Source: RPQJ01 sp963744735 (lineage in GTDB: Bacteria > Pseudomonadota > Gammaproteobacteria > Steroidobacterales > Steroidobacteraceae). From it: DNA of 64,000 nucleotides. The stretch covers positions 1 to 64,000 of the forward strand of contig CAVUVH010000012.1 of assembly GCA_963744735.1 (NCBI GenBank), in the 5' to 3' direction. Shown here piece by piece: positions 8,804 to 19,370 of this stretch. The stretch's first letter is position 1. Every line of letters starts with the position of its first letter. The translations under genes were made by a program, and so were the position numbers. Below the pieces are notes generated by a model. It was not told the DNA's origin, did no database searches, and saw nothing but the letters and a program-made list of their open reading frames with translations.

Positions 8804-9486
8804 ATGTCCAATCGTTCGATCGTGCTCACGGATTCGCTTTACGATTACATGAATTCCGTCTCGTTGCGGGAAGCGCCGGTGCCTGCGCGCGCTGCGCGAG
8901 GAGACGGCCGCGTTGACCCAGAGCCGCATGCAGATCTCGCCGGAGCAGGGGCAGTTCATGGCGCTGCTGGTGCGGCTGACCGGGGCGCGCCGCTGCCTCG
9001 AGGTCGGCGTGTTCACGGGGTACTCGTCGCTGGTCACGGCGCTCGCGCTGCCGGACGACGGCAGGATCGTCGCCTGCGACATCAGCGAGGAGTGGACCGC
9101 CATCGCCCGCCGCCACTGGCAGCGAGGCAGGCGTGGCGCACAGGATCGACCTGCGGCTCGCACCGGCGGCGGTCACGCTGGACGCGCTGCTTGCAGGCGA
9201 GGGTGAAGGCAGCTTCGACTTCGCCTTCATCGATGCCGACAAGGGCGGCTACCTCGGCTACTACGAGCGTGCACTGCGGCTGCTGCGGCCCGGCGGGCTG
9301 ATGCTGGTCGACAACACGCTGTGGAGCGGCCGCGTGGCCGACCCGGCCGCGACCGACGCCGACACGGTCGCGTTGCGGCATTTCAATGAGGTGCTGCACC
9401 GCGACGAGCGGATCGACCTGAGCCTCGTGCCGATCGGGGACGGCCTGACGCTCGCCCGCAAGCGCGGGCGAGCGGGCGACGCCTGA
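8804..9486 (+). CDS. SAM-dependent O-methyltransferase, CCoAOMT family (two apparent +1 frameshifts)
   Basis: The start ATG 8804 has an AGGAG site. The three pieces in successive frames form one protein of about 226 aa: MSNRSIVLTDSLYDYMNSVS, then RMQISPEQGQFMALLVRL and LEVGVFTGYSSLVTALALP (SAM motif I), then FDFAFIDADKGGYLGYYE (metal/catalytic Asp) and LMLVDNTLWSGRV. Breaks near 8882 and 9123 are each healed by removing one C. Members methylate catechols or other phenolics; the substrate here is unknown. It points towards the convergent ahcY, which recycles SAH. Confidence 0.85.
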
Positions 9487-9496
9487 GGCCTACTAC

Positions 9497-10918
9497 CTAG
9501 TACTTGTAGTGCTCGGGCTTGAACGGGCCGTGCGTCGGCACGCCGATGTAGTCGGCCTGCTCCTGCGTCAGCCGGGTCAGCTTCACGCCGATGCGCTCCA
9601 GGTGCAGCTGCGCCACCTTCTCGTCGAGGTGCTTCGGCAGCACGTAGACCTGCTTGCCGTACTTCGCGCCGTGCTTGAAGAGTTCGATCTGCGCCAGCAC
9701 CTGGTTCGAGAACGAGCTCGACATCACGAACGACGGATGGCCCGTGGCGCAGCCGAGGTTCACCAGCCGGCCTTCCGCCAGGATGATCAGGCGCTTGCCG
9801 TCCGGGAAGACCACGTGGTCGACCTGCGGCTTGATGTTCTCCCACGGGTACTGCTTGAGCGCCGAGATCTCGATCTCGCTGTCGAAGTGGCCGATGTTGC
9901 AGACGATGGCCTGGTTGCGCATCCGCCGCATGTGCTCGTGCGTGATCACGTTCACGTTGCCCGTCGCAGTGACGAAGATGTCGGCCTTGTCGCAGGCCTC
10001 GTCCATGGTGACGACGCGGTAGCCTTCCATCGCCGCCTGCAGCGCGCAGATCGGGTCGATCTCGGTGATCCAGACCTGCGCCGAGAGCGCGCGCAGCGAC
10101 TCGGCGGAGCCCTTGCCGACGTCGCCGAAGCCGGCCACCACGGCGACCTTGCCGGCGATCATGACATCGGTGGCGCGCTTGATGGCGTCGACCAGCGACT
10201 CGCGGCAGCCGTACAGGTTGTCGAACTTCGACTTGGTGACCGAGTCGTTGACGTTGATCGCCGGGAACGGCAGCTCGCCCTTCTTCGCGAAGCTGTACAG
10301 GCGCTTCACGCCCGTCGTGGTCTCTTCGGTCACGCCCTGGATCTGCGCCAGCCGCTTCGAGTACCAGCCCGGGCTCGACTCGAGACGCTTGCGGATCGAG
10401 TTGTAGAGCGCGACTTCTTCCTCGTTGGTCGGCTTCGCGATCAGCGACGGGTCGGTCTCCGCCTTCGAGCCCAGCAGCAGCAGCAGCGTCGCGTCGCCGC
10501 CGTCGTCCAGGATCATGTTGGCCTGCTGGCCATTGGGCCATTCGAAGATGCGGTGCGTGTATTCCCAGTAGTCGTCCAGCGTTTCGCCCTTGTAGGCGAA
10601 CACCGGCGTGCCCGTCGCGGCGACGTAGGCCGCGGCGTGGTCCTGCGTGGAGTAGATGTTGCAGGATGCCCAGCGCACGTCGGCGCCGAGCGCCTTCAGC
10701 GTGTCGATCAGCATCGCGGTCTGGATGGTCATGTGCAGCGAGCCGGCGATGCGCGCGCCCTTCAGCGGCTGCGCCTGCGCGTATTCCTGGCGGATGGCCA
10801 TCAGGCCCGGCATCTCGCTCTCGGCGATCAGCATTTCCTTGCGGCCCCAGTCGGCCAGCGCAAGGTCGGCAACGACGTAGTCCTGGCCCGGCTTGGCGGA
10901 AATCACGGCAGCATTCAT
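9497..10918 (-). CDS. ahcY: S-adenosyl-L-homocysteine hydrolase
   Basis: NAD-dependent enzyme that splits SAH into adenosine and homocysteine, relieving product inhibition of methyltransferases; 473 aa, the longer bacterial form with the insertion seen in Pseudomonas-type enzymes. Motifs: SLHMTIQTA, SCNIYSTQDHAAA, GFGDVGKGSAES (NAD loop), KQYPWEN, and the C-terminal KPEHYKY. The start ATG 10918 has GAGAGGA upstream. Its leader holds an SAH riboswitch, so expression should rise when SAH accumulates. Confidence 0.98.
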   Translation of the reverse strand: MNAAVISAKPGQDYVVADLALADWGRKEMLIAESEMPGLMAIRQEYAQAQPLKGARIAGSLHMTIQTAMLIDTLKALGADVRWASCNIYSTQDHAAAYVAATGTPVFAYKGETLDDYWEYTHRIFEWPNGQQANMILDDGGDATLLLLLGSKAETDPSLIAKPTNEEEVALYNSIRKRLESSPGWYSKRLAQIQGVTEETTTGVKRLYSFAKKGELPFPAINVNDSVTKSKFDNLYGCRESLVDAIKRATDVMIAGKVAVVAGFGDVGKGSAESLRALSAQVWITEIDPICALQAAMEGYRVVTMDEACDKADIFVTATGNVNVITHEHMRRMRNQAIVCNIGHFDSEIEISALKQYPWENIKPQVDHVVFPDGKRLIILAEGRLVNLGCATGHPSFVMSSSFSNQVLAQIELFKHGAKYGKQVYVLPKHLDEKVAQLHLERIGVKLTRLTQEQADYIGVPTHGPFKPEHYKY

Positions 10919-11006
10919 TCGACGATCCTCTCGTTGGACCGTGACGAATCGGGCAGGCGGCGAAAATGGATTCGCAGGTGGGCTCGCCTGAACGACACTT
11001 CACGTG

Positions 11007-11084
11007 GTTCAGCGAGCGCGGTTGGGTAAACCCATGGCCTGAGCCTGGCGGACAGACGGTCCGTTGCAGCGCTCCTCAGGCGGG
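11007..11084 (-). ncRNA. SAH riboswitch in the ahcY leader
   Basis: Reading the minus strand, CCTGAGGAGCGCTGCAACGG (11080-11061) is followed by CCGCCAGGCTCAGG (11051-11038) and AACCGCGCTCGCTGAAC (11023-11007). These are the conserved blocks of the SAH (ahcY) riboswitch. CCTGAG pairs with CTCAGG as P1, and GAGCGC can pair with the downstream GCGCTC as the pseudoknot. It lies about 90 bases before the ahcY ATG and just after a -10 box. In known members SAH binding turns expression on. A covariance-model search with the Rfam SAH model would confirm it. Confidence 0.9.
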
Positions 11085-11090
11085 GCCGCA

Positions 11091-11119
11091 ATGATACACA
11101 GCTGCCCCAGTAGCTAAAA
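11091..11119 (-). promoter_or_regulatory. ahcY promoter
   Basis: On the minus strand TATCAT (11096-11091) is a good -10, placing the transcript start at about 11085, right at the 5' edge of the SAH riboswitch. A weak -35 (TTTTAG) lies at about 11119-11114, at the border of the heptad repeat. Confidence 0.5.
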
Positions 11120-11257
11120 GGGTAGGGGTAGGGGCTAGGGGTTAGTCGGAGGTGCCGCTGAAGCCTGAAAGATGGCCTCAGTACCTGCCGGAGCGGCGCT
11201 GAAGTGTCGGCCTACGACGATCCTCCGACTAGCCCCTAGCCCCTAGTCCCTATCCCC
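11120..11257. repeat. Heptad-arm palindrome, copy A (metK-ahcY)
   Basis: The plus-strand left arm (11120-11152) has G3-4 runs spaced by TA or CTA and ends in TTAGTCGGAGG. The right arm (11222-11257) is CCTCCGACTAG followed by C3-4 runs. The arms are inverted copies enclosing a 69-base middle, longer than the 28 bases of the other full copies. In the direction of transcription (minus) the G-rich arm comes first, 13 bases after the metK stop. See copies B-E. Confidence 0.9.
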
Positions 11258-11270
11258 TCAGCCGGACTCG

Positions 11271-12498
11271 TCAGAGTCTGGCGTCTTTCCTGAGCGCTTC
11301 CGCCTTGTCGGTCTTTTCCCAGCTGAAGGCGGTGAAGGTCTCGCTCTTCTCGACGCGCTTGCCGCCGATCATTTCCTTCCACTGGTAGGTCATGTGCACG
11401 GGTTCGCGGCCGAAATGGCCGTAGGACGCCGTCGGCCGGTACATCGGGTGGACCAGGTCGAGCATCTTGATGATGCCGTACGGACGCAGGTCGAAGTGCG
11501 CGCGGACCAGTTGCTCCAGCTTGTCCTGGCCGACCTTGCCAGTGCCGAAAGTTTCGACCGTGATCGAGGTCGGCTCGGCCACGCCGATGGCGTAGGACAC
11601 CTGGATCTCGCAGCGGTCGGCCAGGCCTGCCGCGACGAGGTTCTTGGCGACATAACGCGCCGCATAGGCCGCCGAACGGTCGACCTTGGACGGGTCCTTG
11701 CCCGAGAACGCGCCGCCGCCATGCCGCGCCATGCCGCCGTAGCTGTCGACGATGATCTTGCGGCCGGTCAGGCCGCAGTCGCCGACCGGTCCGCCGATGA
11801 CGAAATTGCCGGTCGGGTTGATGTGGAACTTGGTGTCCTTGCCGAGCCACTCCCTCGGCAGCACGTGCTTGATCACCAGCTCCATCACCGCTTCGCGCAG
11901 GTCCTCCAGCTTGACGTCCGGATCGTGCTGCGTCGACAGCACCACGGCGTCGAGGCCGGTGACCTTGCCGTTCTCGTAGCGGCAGGTGACCTGCGACTTG
12001 GCGTCCGGGCGCAGCCAGGGCAGCAGGTGGTTCTTGCGCACCTCGGCCTGGCGCTCGACCAGCTTGTGCGCGTAGCAGATCGGCGCGGGCATCAGGCTGG
12101 GTGTTTCGTTGCTGGCGTAGCCGAACATCAGGCCCTGGTCGCCGGCGCCCTGTTCTTCGGGCTTGCTTGCGATCGACGCCCATGGCGATGTCGGGCGACT
12201 GCTTGCCGATGATGTTCAGCACGCCGCAGGTGCGGCCGTCGAAGCCCACGTGCGAGGAGGTGTAGCCGATGTCGGTGATGACGCCGCGCACCAGGTCCTC
12301 GAGATCCACCCACGCCTCGGTGGTGACCTCGCCCGCAACGATGGCAACGCCGGTCTTGACCAGGGTTTCGCACGCCACGCGCGAGCGCTTGTCCTGGGAG
12401 ATCATGGCGTCGAGCACCGCGTCCGAAATCTGGTCGGCGACCTTGTCCGGGTGGCCTTCGGAGACGGATTCGGACGTGAAGAGGTAACCGGTCGGCAT
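11271..12498 (-). CDS. metK: S-adenosylmethionine synthetase (one apparent +1 frameshift)
   Basis: Makes SAM from methionine and ATP. The N-terminal frame has MPTGYLFTSESVSEGHPDK (ATP-site His), GEVTTEAWVDLEDLVR and QSPDIAMGVD. The C-terminal frame has GLMFGYASNET, GDCGLTGRKIIVDSYGG, GGGAFSGKDPSKVDRSAAY and a family-typical end. The break is near 12167; removing one base gives GVDRSKPEEQGAGDQGLMFG and a 408-aa protein. As an essential gene it is very unlikely to be truly broken. It is divergent from tkt and followed by repeat A and ahcY. Confidence 0.95.
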
Positions 12499-12529
12499 GT
12501 GGTGGGCTTCCGTGGGCGAACAGCCCCGA

Positions 12530-12535
12530 ATTATA
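12530..12535 (-). promoter_or_regulatory. metK -10 box
   Basis: On the minus strand a perfect TATAAT lies at 12535-12530, about 32 bases before the metK ATG. The leader would be only about 25 bases, too short for a SAM riboswitch. No clear -35 at the right spacing was seen. Confidence 0.6.
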
Positions 12536-12656
12536 GGGCCCGTGCCATGGCGCGTAATGCCCCTTTGGCCGGGCACCGATGTCAATCCTGTCAAGACGCG
12601 CTGCCCGCGGGTGCCATTGCGGCATATTTCGTGTGACCCGGTGCCCCCCTGAACGC

Positions 12657-12662
12657 TAAAAT
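12657..12662 (+). promoter_or_regulatory. tkt -10 box
   Basis: TAAAAT in an AT-rich island about 25 bases before the tkt ATG, followed by GACGAGGGT as a weak ribosome site. It is probably the promoter of the tkt-gap-pgk-pyk operon. Confidence 0.5.
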
Positions 12663-12687
12663 ATCCGGCTTTAGACGAGGGTCCACC

Positions 12688-14676
12688 ATGCCCACCCGCC
12701 GGGAACTCGCCAACGCCATCCGCGCGTTGAGCATGGATGCGGTACAGAAGGCCAATTCCGGGCATCCGGGAGCACCGATGGGCATGGCCGACATCGCCCA
12801 GGTGCTCTGGTGCGACCACCTGCGCCACAACCCCGGCAACCCGCAATGGGCGGATCGCGACCGCTTCGTGCTCTCGAACGGCCACGGCTCGATGCTGCTG
12901 TATTCGCTGCTGCACCTGACCGGGTACCCGCTCACGCTGGCCGACCTCGCCGGTTTCCGCCAGTTTGGCTCCCACACGGCAGGCCACCCCGAGGTCGACC
13001 AGCACCTCGGCATCGAGACGACCACCGGACCGCTGGGGCAGGGCATTGCCAATGCCGTGGGCATGGCACTGGCGGAGAAACTGCTGGCCGCCACCTTCAA
13101 TCGCCCGGGCCACGCGATCGTCGATCACCACACCTATGTGTTCCTCGGCGACGGCTGCCTGATGGAAGGCATCTCGCACGAGGCCTGCTCGCTGGCCGGC
13201 ACCCTCGGGCTGGGCAAGCTGATCTGCTTCTACGACGACAACGGCATCTCGATCGACGGCGAGGTGCACGGCTGGTTCACCGACGACACGCCAAAGCGCT
13301 TCGAAGCCTATGGCTGGCACGTCGTGCCGAACGTCGACGGCCACGACGCTGACGCCGTGGACGCGGCGATCCGCGCCGCCAGGGCCGATGCGCGGCCCTC
13401 GCTGATCTGCTGCAAGACCGTCATCGGCTGGGGCTCGCCCAACAAGCAGGGCAGCGAGAGCTGCCACGGCGCGGCCCTCGGCGAAGCGGAAGTGGCGCTG
13501 ACGCGCGAGAAGCTCGGCTGGACGGCGCCGCCGTTCGTGGTTCCCGACGACATCCGCGCCGGCTGGGACGGCAAGGCCCGGGGCGCGGCGGCCGAGCAGG
13601 CATGGCAGCAGCGTTTTGCGGCCTATCGCGCGGCCCACCCGGACCTGGCTGCCGAGTTCGAGCGCCGGCAACGGGGCGAACTGCCTGCCGACTGGCAGGC
13701 CCGGTTGCAGGCCTTCATCGCGGCCGAGGTCGAAAAGCCCGCCGCGGTCGCCACGCGCCAGTCGTCGCAGAAGGTGCTGAACGTGCTGGGCGCCGCCATT
13801 CCCGAGATGCTCGGCGGCTCGGCCGACCTCACCGGTTCCAACAACACCAACCACAAGCTGTCCGTGCCGGTGCACGACCCGGCCAATGGCGGCAACTACG
13901 TGCACTATGGCGTGCGCGAGTTCGGCATGGCCGCGATGATGAACGGCATCGCGCTGCACGGCGGTTTCATCCCCTATGGCGGCACGTTCCTGGTGTTCTC
14001 CGACTACGCGCGCAACGGGGCACGCATGTCCGCGCTGATGCGCCAGCGCGTCGTCTACGTGTTCACGCACGATTCGATCGGCCTGGGCGAGGACGGCCCG
14101 ACGCACCAGCCGGTCGAACACGTGGCGAGCCTGCGGCTGATTCCGAACATGCGGCTCTGGCGCCCCTGCGACACGGTCGAGACCGCGGTCGCCTGGGGTG
14201 ATGCGATCGAGAACACGCAGGGGCCCACCAGCCTGATCCTGACACGCCAGGCGCTGCCGCCGATGCCGCGCACGCCCGCGCAGGTCGCGGCGATCCGGCG
14301 CGGCGGGTACGTGCTGCTGGATTGCGCCGGCACCCCCGACTGCGTGCTGATCGCCACCGGTTCCGAGATCGGCCTGGCTATCGACGCGGCCGGGCTGATG
14401 GCAGGGCAGGGCAAGCGCGTGCGGGTGGTCTCGATGCCCTGCACCAGCCTGTTCGACGCGCAGGACGCGGACTACCGTGCCAGCGTGCTGCCCCCCGGCG
14501 TCCGGCGCGTGGCGATCGAGGCCGGCTCGCGCGACGGCTGGTGGCGCTACGTCGGCCTCGACGGCGCCGTCGTCGGCATGGACACGTTCGGCGCGTCGGC
14601 GCCGGCCAAGAAACTGTTCGAGCATTTCGGCTTCACCGCGGCGAATGTCGCCGCGGTCGCGGGCCGCCTGCCCTGA
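12688..14676 (+). CDS. tkt: Transketolase
   Basis: ThDP enzyme moving two-carbon units between sugar phosphates in the pentose phosphate pathway; 662 aa. Motifs: DAVQKANSGHPGAPMGMAD at the N-terminus, GPLGQGIANAVGMA, the ThDP GDGCLMEG with Mg ligands (residues about 153-160), GWGSPNK, and the pyrimidine-domain FTHDSIGLGEDGPTHQPVEH. It heads a sugar-phosphate operon with gap, pgk and pyk, spacing to gap 42 bases. Confidence 0.98.
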   Translation: MPTRRELANAIRALSMDAVQKANSGHPGAPMGMADIAQVLWCDHLRHNPGNPQWADRDRFVLSNGHGSMLLYSLLHLTGYPLTLADLAGFRQFGSHTAGHPEVDQHLGIETTTGPLGQGIANAVGMALAEKLLAATFNRPGHAIVDHHTYVFLGDGCLMEGISHEACSLAGTLGLGKLICFYDDNGISIDGEVHGWFTDDTPKRFEAYGWHVVPNVDGHDADAVDAAIRAARADARPSLICCKTVIGWGSPNKQGSESCHGAALGEAEVALTREKLGWTAPPFVVPDDIRAGWDGKARGAAAEQAWQQRFAAYRAAHPDLAAEFERRQRGELPADWQARLQAFIAAEVEKPAAVATRQSSQKVLNVLGAAIPEMLGGSADLTGSNNTNHKLSVPVHDPANGGNYVHYGVREFGMAAMMNGIALHGGFIPYGGTFLVFSDYARNGARMSALMRQRVVYVFTHDSIGLGEDGPTHQPVEHVASLRLIPNMRLWRPCDTVETAVAWGDAIENTQGPTSLILTRQALPPMPRTPAQVAAIRRGGYVLLDCAGTPDCVLIATGSEIGLAIDAAGLMAGQGKRVRVVSMPCTSLFDAQDADYRASVLPPGVRRVAIEAGSRDGWWRYVGLDGAVVGMDTFGASAPAKKLFEHFGFTAANVAAVAGRLP

Positions 14677-14718
14677 TTTCTTCATTTTCGACACTTCAGT
14701 TCTGACGGGAGACTGCAA

Positions 14719-15717
<999 letters not shown>

Positions 15718-15767
15718 CGACGACCGACGTTGACGTGACCCAGGCTGGCGACACAAAGGGGAAGCGC

Positions 15768-16949
15768 ATGTTCCGCGTATTGCGCATGAACGAGGTGGAC
15801 CTGCAGGGCAAGCGGGTGCTGATCCGCGAGGACCTGAACGTCCCGGTCAAGGACGGCATCGTCACCAGCGACGCGCGCATCCGCGCCTCGCTGCCGACGA
15901 TCCTGGCCGCGCAGAAGGCCGGCGCGCGCGTGATGCTGATGTCGCATCTCGGGCGCCCGGAAGAGGGCGTCCCGGCGGAGGAATTCTCGCTCGCGCCGGT
16001 GGCGGCCCGCCTGTCCGAGCTGATGGGCCGCAAGGTGCGCTTCGAGCGCGAATGGCTCGATGGCGTCAAGTGCGAGCCGGGCGAGGTCGTCCTGCTCGAG
16101 AACGTCCGCTTCAACAAGGGCGAGAAGAAGAACAAGGACGAGCTGGCGCAGAAGATGGCCGCGCTGTGTGACGTCTACGTGATGGATGCGTTTGCCACCG
16201 CGCACCGCGCCGAAGCGAGCACGCACGGCGTGGGCCGCTTCGCGCCGGTGGCCTGCGCCGGTCCGCTGCTCACCAACGAGCTGGATGCGCTGGAGAAGGC
16301 GCTCGGCAATCCGAAGCGGCCGCTGGTGGCCATCGTCGGCGGGTCGAAGGTGTCGACCAAGCTCACCGTGCTGGAGACCCTGCTCGGCAAGGTCGACAAG
16401 CTGATCGTCGGCGGCGGCATCGCCAACACCTTCCTCGCCGCTGCCGGGCAGCCGGTCGGCAAGTCGCTGTACGAGGCCGACATGGTCGAGACGGCGCGCC
16501 TGCTGCTCGAGCGCTCGAAGCAGTCGGGCGTCGAGATCCCGCTGCCGACGGACGTGGTCGTGGCGACGGAGTTCTCGGCCTCGGCCGAAGCGGACGTCAA
16601 GCTGGTGGCGCAGGTCGCGGCGGACGACATGATCCTCGACATCGGGCCCGACACGGCCGAGCGGTTTGCCGCGGCGCTGAAGGGCGCCAGCACCATCGTC
16701 TGGAACGGTCCGGTGGGCGTGTTCGAGTTCGACCAGTTCGGCGAAGGCACCCGCGTGCTGGCGCACGCCGTGGCGCGCAGCCCGGCGTTCTCGGTGGCGG
16801 GCGGTGGCGACACGATCGCCGCGATCGAGAAGTACGGCGTCGAGGAAGACATCTCCTACATCTCGACCGCGGGCGGCGCATTCCTCGAGTTCCTCGAGGG
16901 CAAGACGCTGCCTGCCGTTGCGATGCTCGAACAGCGCGCCGCCGGATGA
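15768..16949 (+). CDS. pgk: Phosphoglycerate kinase
   Basis: Glycolytic kinase making ATP from 1,3-bisphosphoglycerate; 393 aa from ATG 15768, preceded by AAAGGGG. A second in-frame ATG at 15786 is possible, but pseudomonad relatives also carry six or so residues before the conserved M-(T/N)-x-L/V-D-L segment. Motifs: KRVLIREDLNVPV, SHLGRPEEG, LLENVRFNKGEKKN, VGGSKVSTK, and the nucleotide-binding GGGDTIAAIEKYG. The TGA overlaps the pyk ATG (ATGA), so translation is coupled. Confidence 0.98.
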   Translation: MFRVLRMNEVDLQGKRVLIREDLNVPVKDGIVTSDARIRASLPTILAAQKAGARVMLMSHLGRPEEGVPAEEFSLAPVAARLSELMGRKVRFEREWLDGVKCEPGEVVLLENVRFNKGEKKNKDELAQKMAALCDVYVMDAFATAHRAEASTHGVGRFAPVACAGPLLTNELDALEKALGNPKRPLVAIVGGSKVSTKLTVLETLLGKVDKLIVGGGIANTFLAAAGQPVGKSLYEADMVETARLLLERSKQSGVEIPLPTDVVVATEFSASAEADVKLVAQVAADDMILDIGPDTAERFAAALKGASTIVWNGPVGVFEFDQFGEGTRVLAHAVARSPAFSVAGGGDTIAAIEKYGVEEDISYISTAGGAFLEFLEGKTLPAVAMLEQRAAG

Positions 16950-18415
16950 CCGATACCCTCACCATGGAGCAACGCAGCGGCATGCTGACTCGCAGAACCA
17001 AGATCGTGGCCACGCTCGGTCCGGCGACCGATGCGCCGGGCGTGCTCGAAGAAGTGATCCGCGCGGGCGCCGACGTGCTGCGCGTCAACTTCTCCCACGG
17101 CGGCGCTGCCGATCACACGCGCCGCGTCGAGCGGGCGCGACAGGCGGCCGAGCGCGTCGGCAAGCATGTCGCGCTGCTCGGCGACCTGCAGGGTCCCAAG
17201 ATCCGCATCGAGCGCTTCGCGGGCGGCAGGACCCTCCTGACCGAGGGCGATCCCTTCACGCTCGACCCCGGCCTCGATACGCACGACGGCACCGATCGCA
17301 GCGTCGGCATGACCTACCCGGACCTGGCGCGCGACGTGGCGCCGGGCGACGAGCTGATCCTGGGCGACGGGCAGATCGAACTCGTCGTCACCGCCATCGA
17401 CGGCGACAAGGTCGAATGCCGGGTGCTGGTCGGCGGCGAACTCGGCGACCAGAAGGGCATCAACCGGCGCGGCGGCGGCCTGTCCGCCAAGGCGCTGACG
17501 GACAAGGACCGCGAGGACGTCAAGCTCGCCGCCACGCTCGACATCGATTACCTCGCGGTGTCGTTCGTGCGGCAGGCCGCCGACATCGAGGAAGCGCGCG
17601 CGCTGCTCGCCGCGGCCGGCAGCGATGCGCGCATCGTCGCCAAGATCGAGCGCAGCGAGGCGATCCCGCGACTGGCGGAGATCGTGCAGGCCAGCGACGC
17701 CGTCATGGTGGCGCGCGGGGACCTCGGCATCGAGGTGGGCTACGCCGAGCTCACCGGGCTGCAGAAGCACATCCTGCAGGTGGCGCGCCAGCACGACCGC
17801 GTCACGATCACGGCCACGCAGATGATGGAGTCGATGATCCAGAGCCCGGTGCCGACGCGCGCCGAGGTGTCGGACGTCGCCAATGCCGTGCTCGACGGCA
17901 GCGATGCCGTGATGCTCTCGGGCGAGTCGGCCGTGGGCAAGTACCCGGTGCGCGCGGTGGAGGCGATGGCCGAGGTCATCATCGGCGCCGAGAAGTACCA
18001 GATCGCGCGCAGCCGCGGCGGCGAGCGCTTCGAGGGCCGCGTCACGGAGTTCGCGCAGGCGATCGCGCACGCGGTGATGTACACCGCCAACCACATGTCG
18101 GTCGAGGCGATCGTCGCGCTGACCGAATCGGGCGCCACGCCGCTCTGGATGTCGCGGATCCGCTCCGACATCCCGATCTTCGCGTTCACGCGCAACGAGC
18201 GCACGCGGCGGCGCGTCGCGCTGTACCGGGGCGTCTATCCGATCCCGTTCGACATCACGCACACGGATCCGCCCGAGCTGTACAAGGCGATCTCGCGCGA
18301 GCTGGTCGGGCGCAAGTTCGTCAGCGCGGGCGACGAGATCATCCTGACCCTGGGTGAACTGTCGGGCGTCTCGGGCGGCACCAACACGATGAAGCTGCTG
18401 GAAGTCAGCGCTTGA
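16946..18415 (+). CDS. pyk: Pyruvate kinase
   Basis: Final glycolytic step, PEP + ADP to pyruvate + ATP; 489 aa. The conserved RRTKIVATLGPATD begins at about residue 16, so starts at Met7 or Met13 are also possible; I kept ATG 16946 because of the 4-base overlap with pgk. Motifs: RVNFSHG, VAKIERSEAIP with the catalytic lysine (about 233), MVARGDLGIEVG, TATQMMESMIQSPVPTRAEV. Length and the full C-terminal domain fit the allosteric type. No fba follows, unlike many related operons. Confidence 0.97.
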   Translation: MTDTLTMEQRSGMLTRRTKIVATLGPATDAPGVLEEVIRAGADVLRVNFSHGGAADHTRRVERARQAAERVGKHVALLGDLQGPKIRIERFAGGRTLLTEGDPFTLDPGLDTHDGTDRSVGMTYPDLARDVAPGDELILGDGQIELVVTAIDGDKVECRVLVGGELGDQKGINRRGGGLSAKALTDKDREDVKLAATLDIDYLAVSFVRQAADIEEARALLAAAGSDARIVAKIERSEAIPRLAEIVQASDAVMVARGDLGIEVGYAELTGLQKHILQVARQHDRVTITATQMMESMIQSPVPTRAEVSDVANAVLDGSDAVMLSGESAVGKYPVRAVEAMAEVIIGAEKYQIARSRGGERFEGRVTEFAQAIAHAVMYTANHMSVEAIVALTESGATPLWMSRIRSDIPIFAFTRNERTRRRVALYRGVYPIPFDITHTDPPELYKAISRELVGRKFVSAGDEIILTLGELSGVSGGTNTMKLLEVSA

Positions 18416-18431
18416 AGCACGAGGGCCTGCA

Positions 18432-19292
18432 TTGACCACCGCACCGAAGTTCGAAGGCACCGAGCGCTACGTCGCCACCGAAGACCTGATGATGGCCGTC
18501 AACGCGGCGGTCACGCTGGCGCGACCGCTGCTGGTCAAGGGCGAGCCGGGCACCGGCAAGACACAGCTGGCCGAGGAAATCGCACGGTCGCTGGACAAGC
18601 CGCTCTACCGCTGGCACGTCAAGTCGACCACCAAGGCGCAGCACGGCCTGTACGAGTACGACGCGGTGTCGCGTCTGCGCGATTCGCAGCTCGGCGATGC
18701 GAAGGTGCACGACATCGGCAACTACATCGTGCCGGGCCGGCTGTGGGAGGCCTTCCGCAGCGAGCGGCAGGCGGTGCTGCTGATCGACGAGATCGACAAG
18801 GCCGACATCGAGTTCCCGAACGACCTGCTGCTCGAGCTCGACCGCATGGAGTTCTACGTCCACGAGACGCGCGAGCTGATCCAGGCGACGCACCGGCCGA
18901 TCGTGATCATCACCAGCAACAACGAGAAGGAACTGCCGGACGCGTTCCTGCGCCGCTGCTTCTTCCACTTCATCCGCTTTCCCGACGCCGAGACGATGAC
19001 GCGGATCATCGGCGTGCACTACCCGGAGCTGAAGCGCGAGCTGCTGTCCGAGGCGCTCAATGCGTTCTACAAGCTGCGCGAGGTGCCCGGCCTGAAGAAG
19101 AAGCCGTCGACCTCGGAGCTGCTCGACTGGATCAAGCTGCTGCTGGCGGAGGACATCCCGCCCGAGGCGTTGCGCACCGACGACCCGCGCAAGAGCCTGC
19201 CGCCGCTCCATGGCGCGCTGCTCAAGAACGAGCAGGACGTGCACCTGTTCGAGCAGCTGATCTTCCTGCAGCGGCGGCAGTCGCGGCAGTAA
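18432..19292 (+). CDS. MoxR-family AAA+ ATPase
   Basis: 286 aa from TTG 18432, 16 bases after pyk. Walker A GEPGTGKT (residues about 37-44), Walker B LLIDEIDKAD (about 116-125), sensor ITSNNEKELPDAFLRR with the arginine finger. MoxR ATPases work as chaperones that assemble or activate metal enzymes or complexes, usually with a VWA partner. Here the partner is the next gene (19578). The client is unknown; there is no obvious cofactor enzyme nearby. Confidence 0.93.
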   Translation: MTTAPKFEGTERYVATEDLMMAVNAAVTLARPLLVKGEPGTGKTQLAEEIARSLDKPLYRWHVKSTTKAQHGLYEYDAVSRLRDSQLGDAKVHDIGNYIVPGRLWEAFRSERQAVLLIDEIDKADIEFPNDLLLELDRMEFYVHETRELIQATHRPIVIITSNNEKELPDAFLRRCFFHFIRFPDAETMTRIIGVHYPELKRELLSEALNAFYKLREVPGLKKKPSTSELLDWIKLLLAEDIPPEALRTDDPRKSLPPLHGALLKNEQDVHLFEQLIFLQRRQSRQ

Positions 19293-19370
19293 GCGCGCGT
19301 GCGACGATGACCGGCGTCCTGCCAGTCGACCGATCGCCTGCGGGGCTCGGTGCTGAGCTTGCGGCGCGAC

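Noticed and set aside
8804..9486. Calling the methyltransferase, patatin or mgtE genes pseudogenes
   Set aside because: All motifs before and after each break are intact with no further decay, and the same +1 pattern occurs in essential genes.
12499..12687. SAM riboswitch before metK
   Set aside because: The TATAAT box leaves only about 25 bases of leader and no SAM-class motif is visible.
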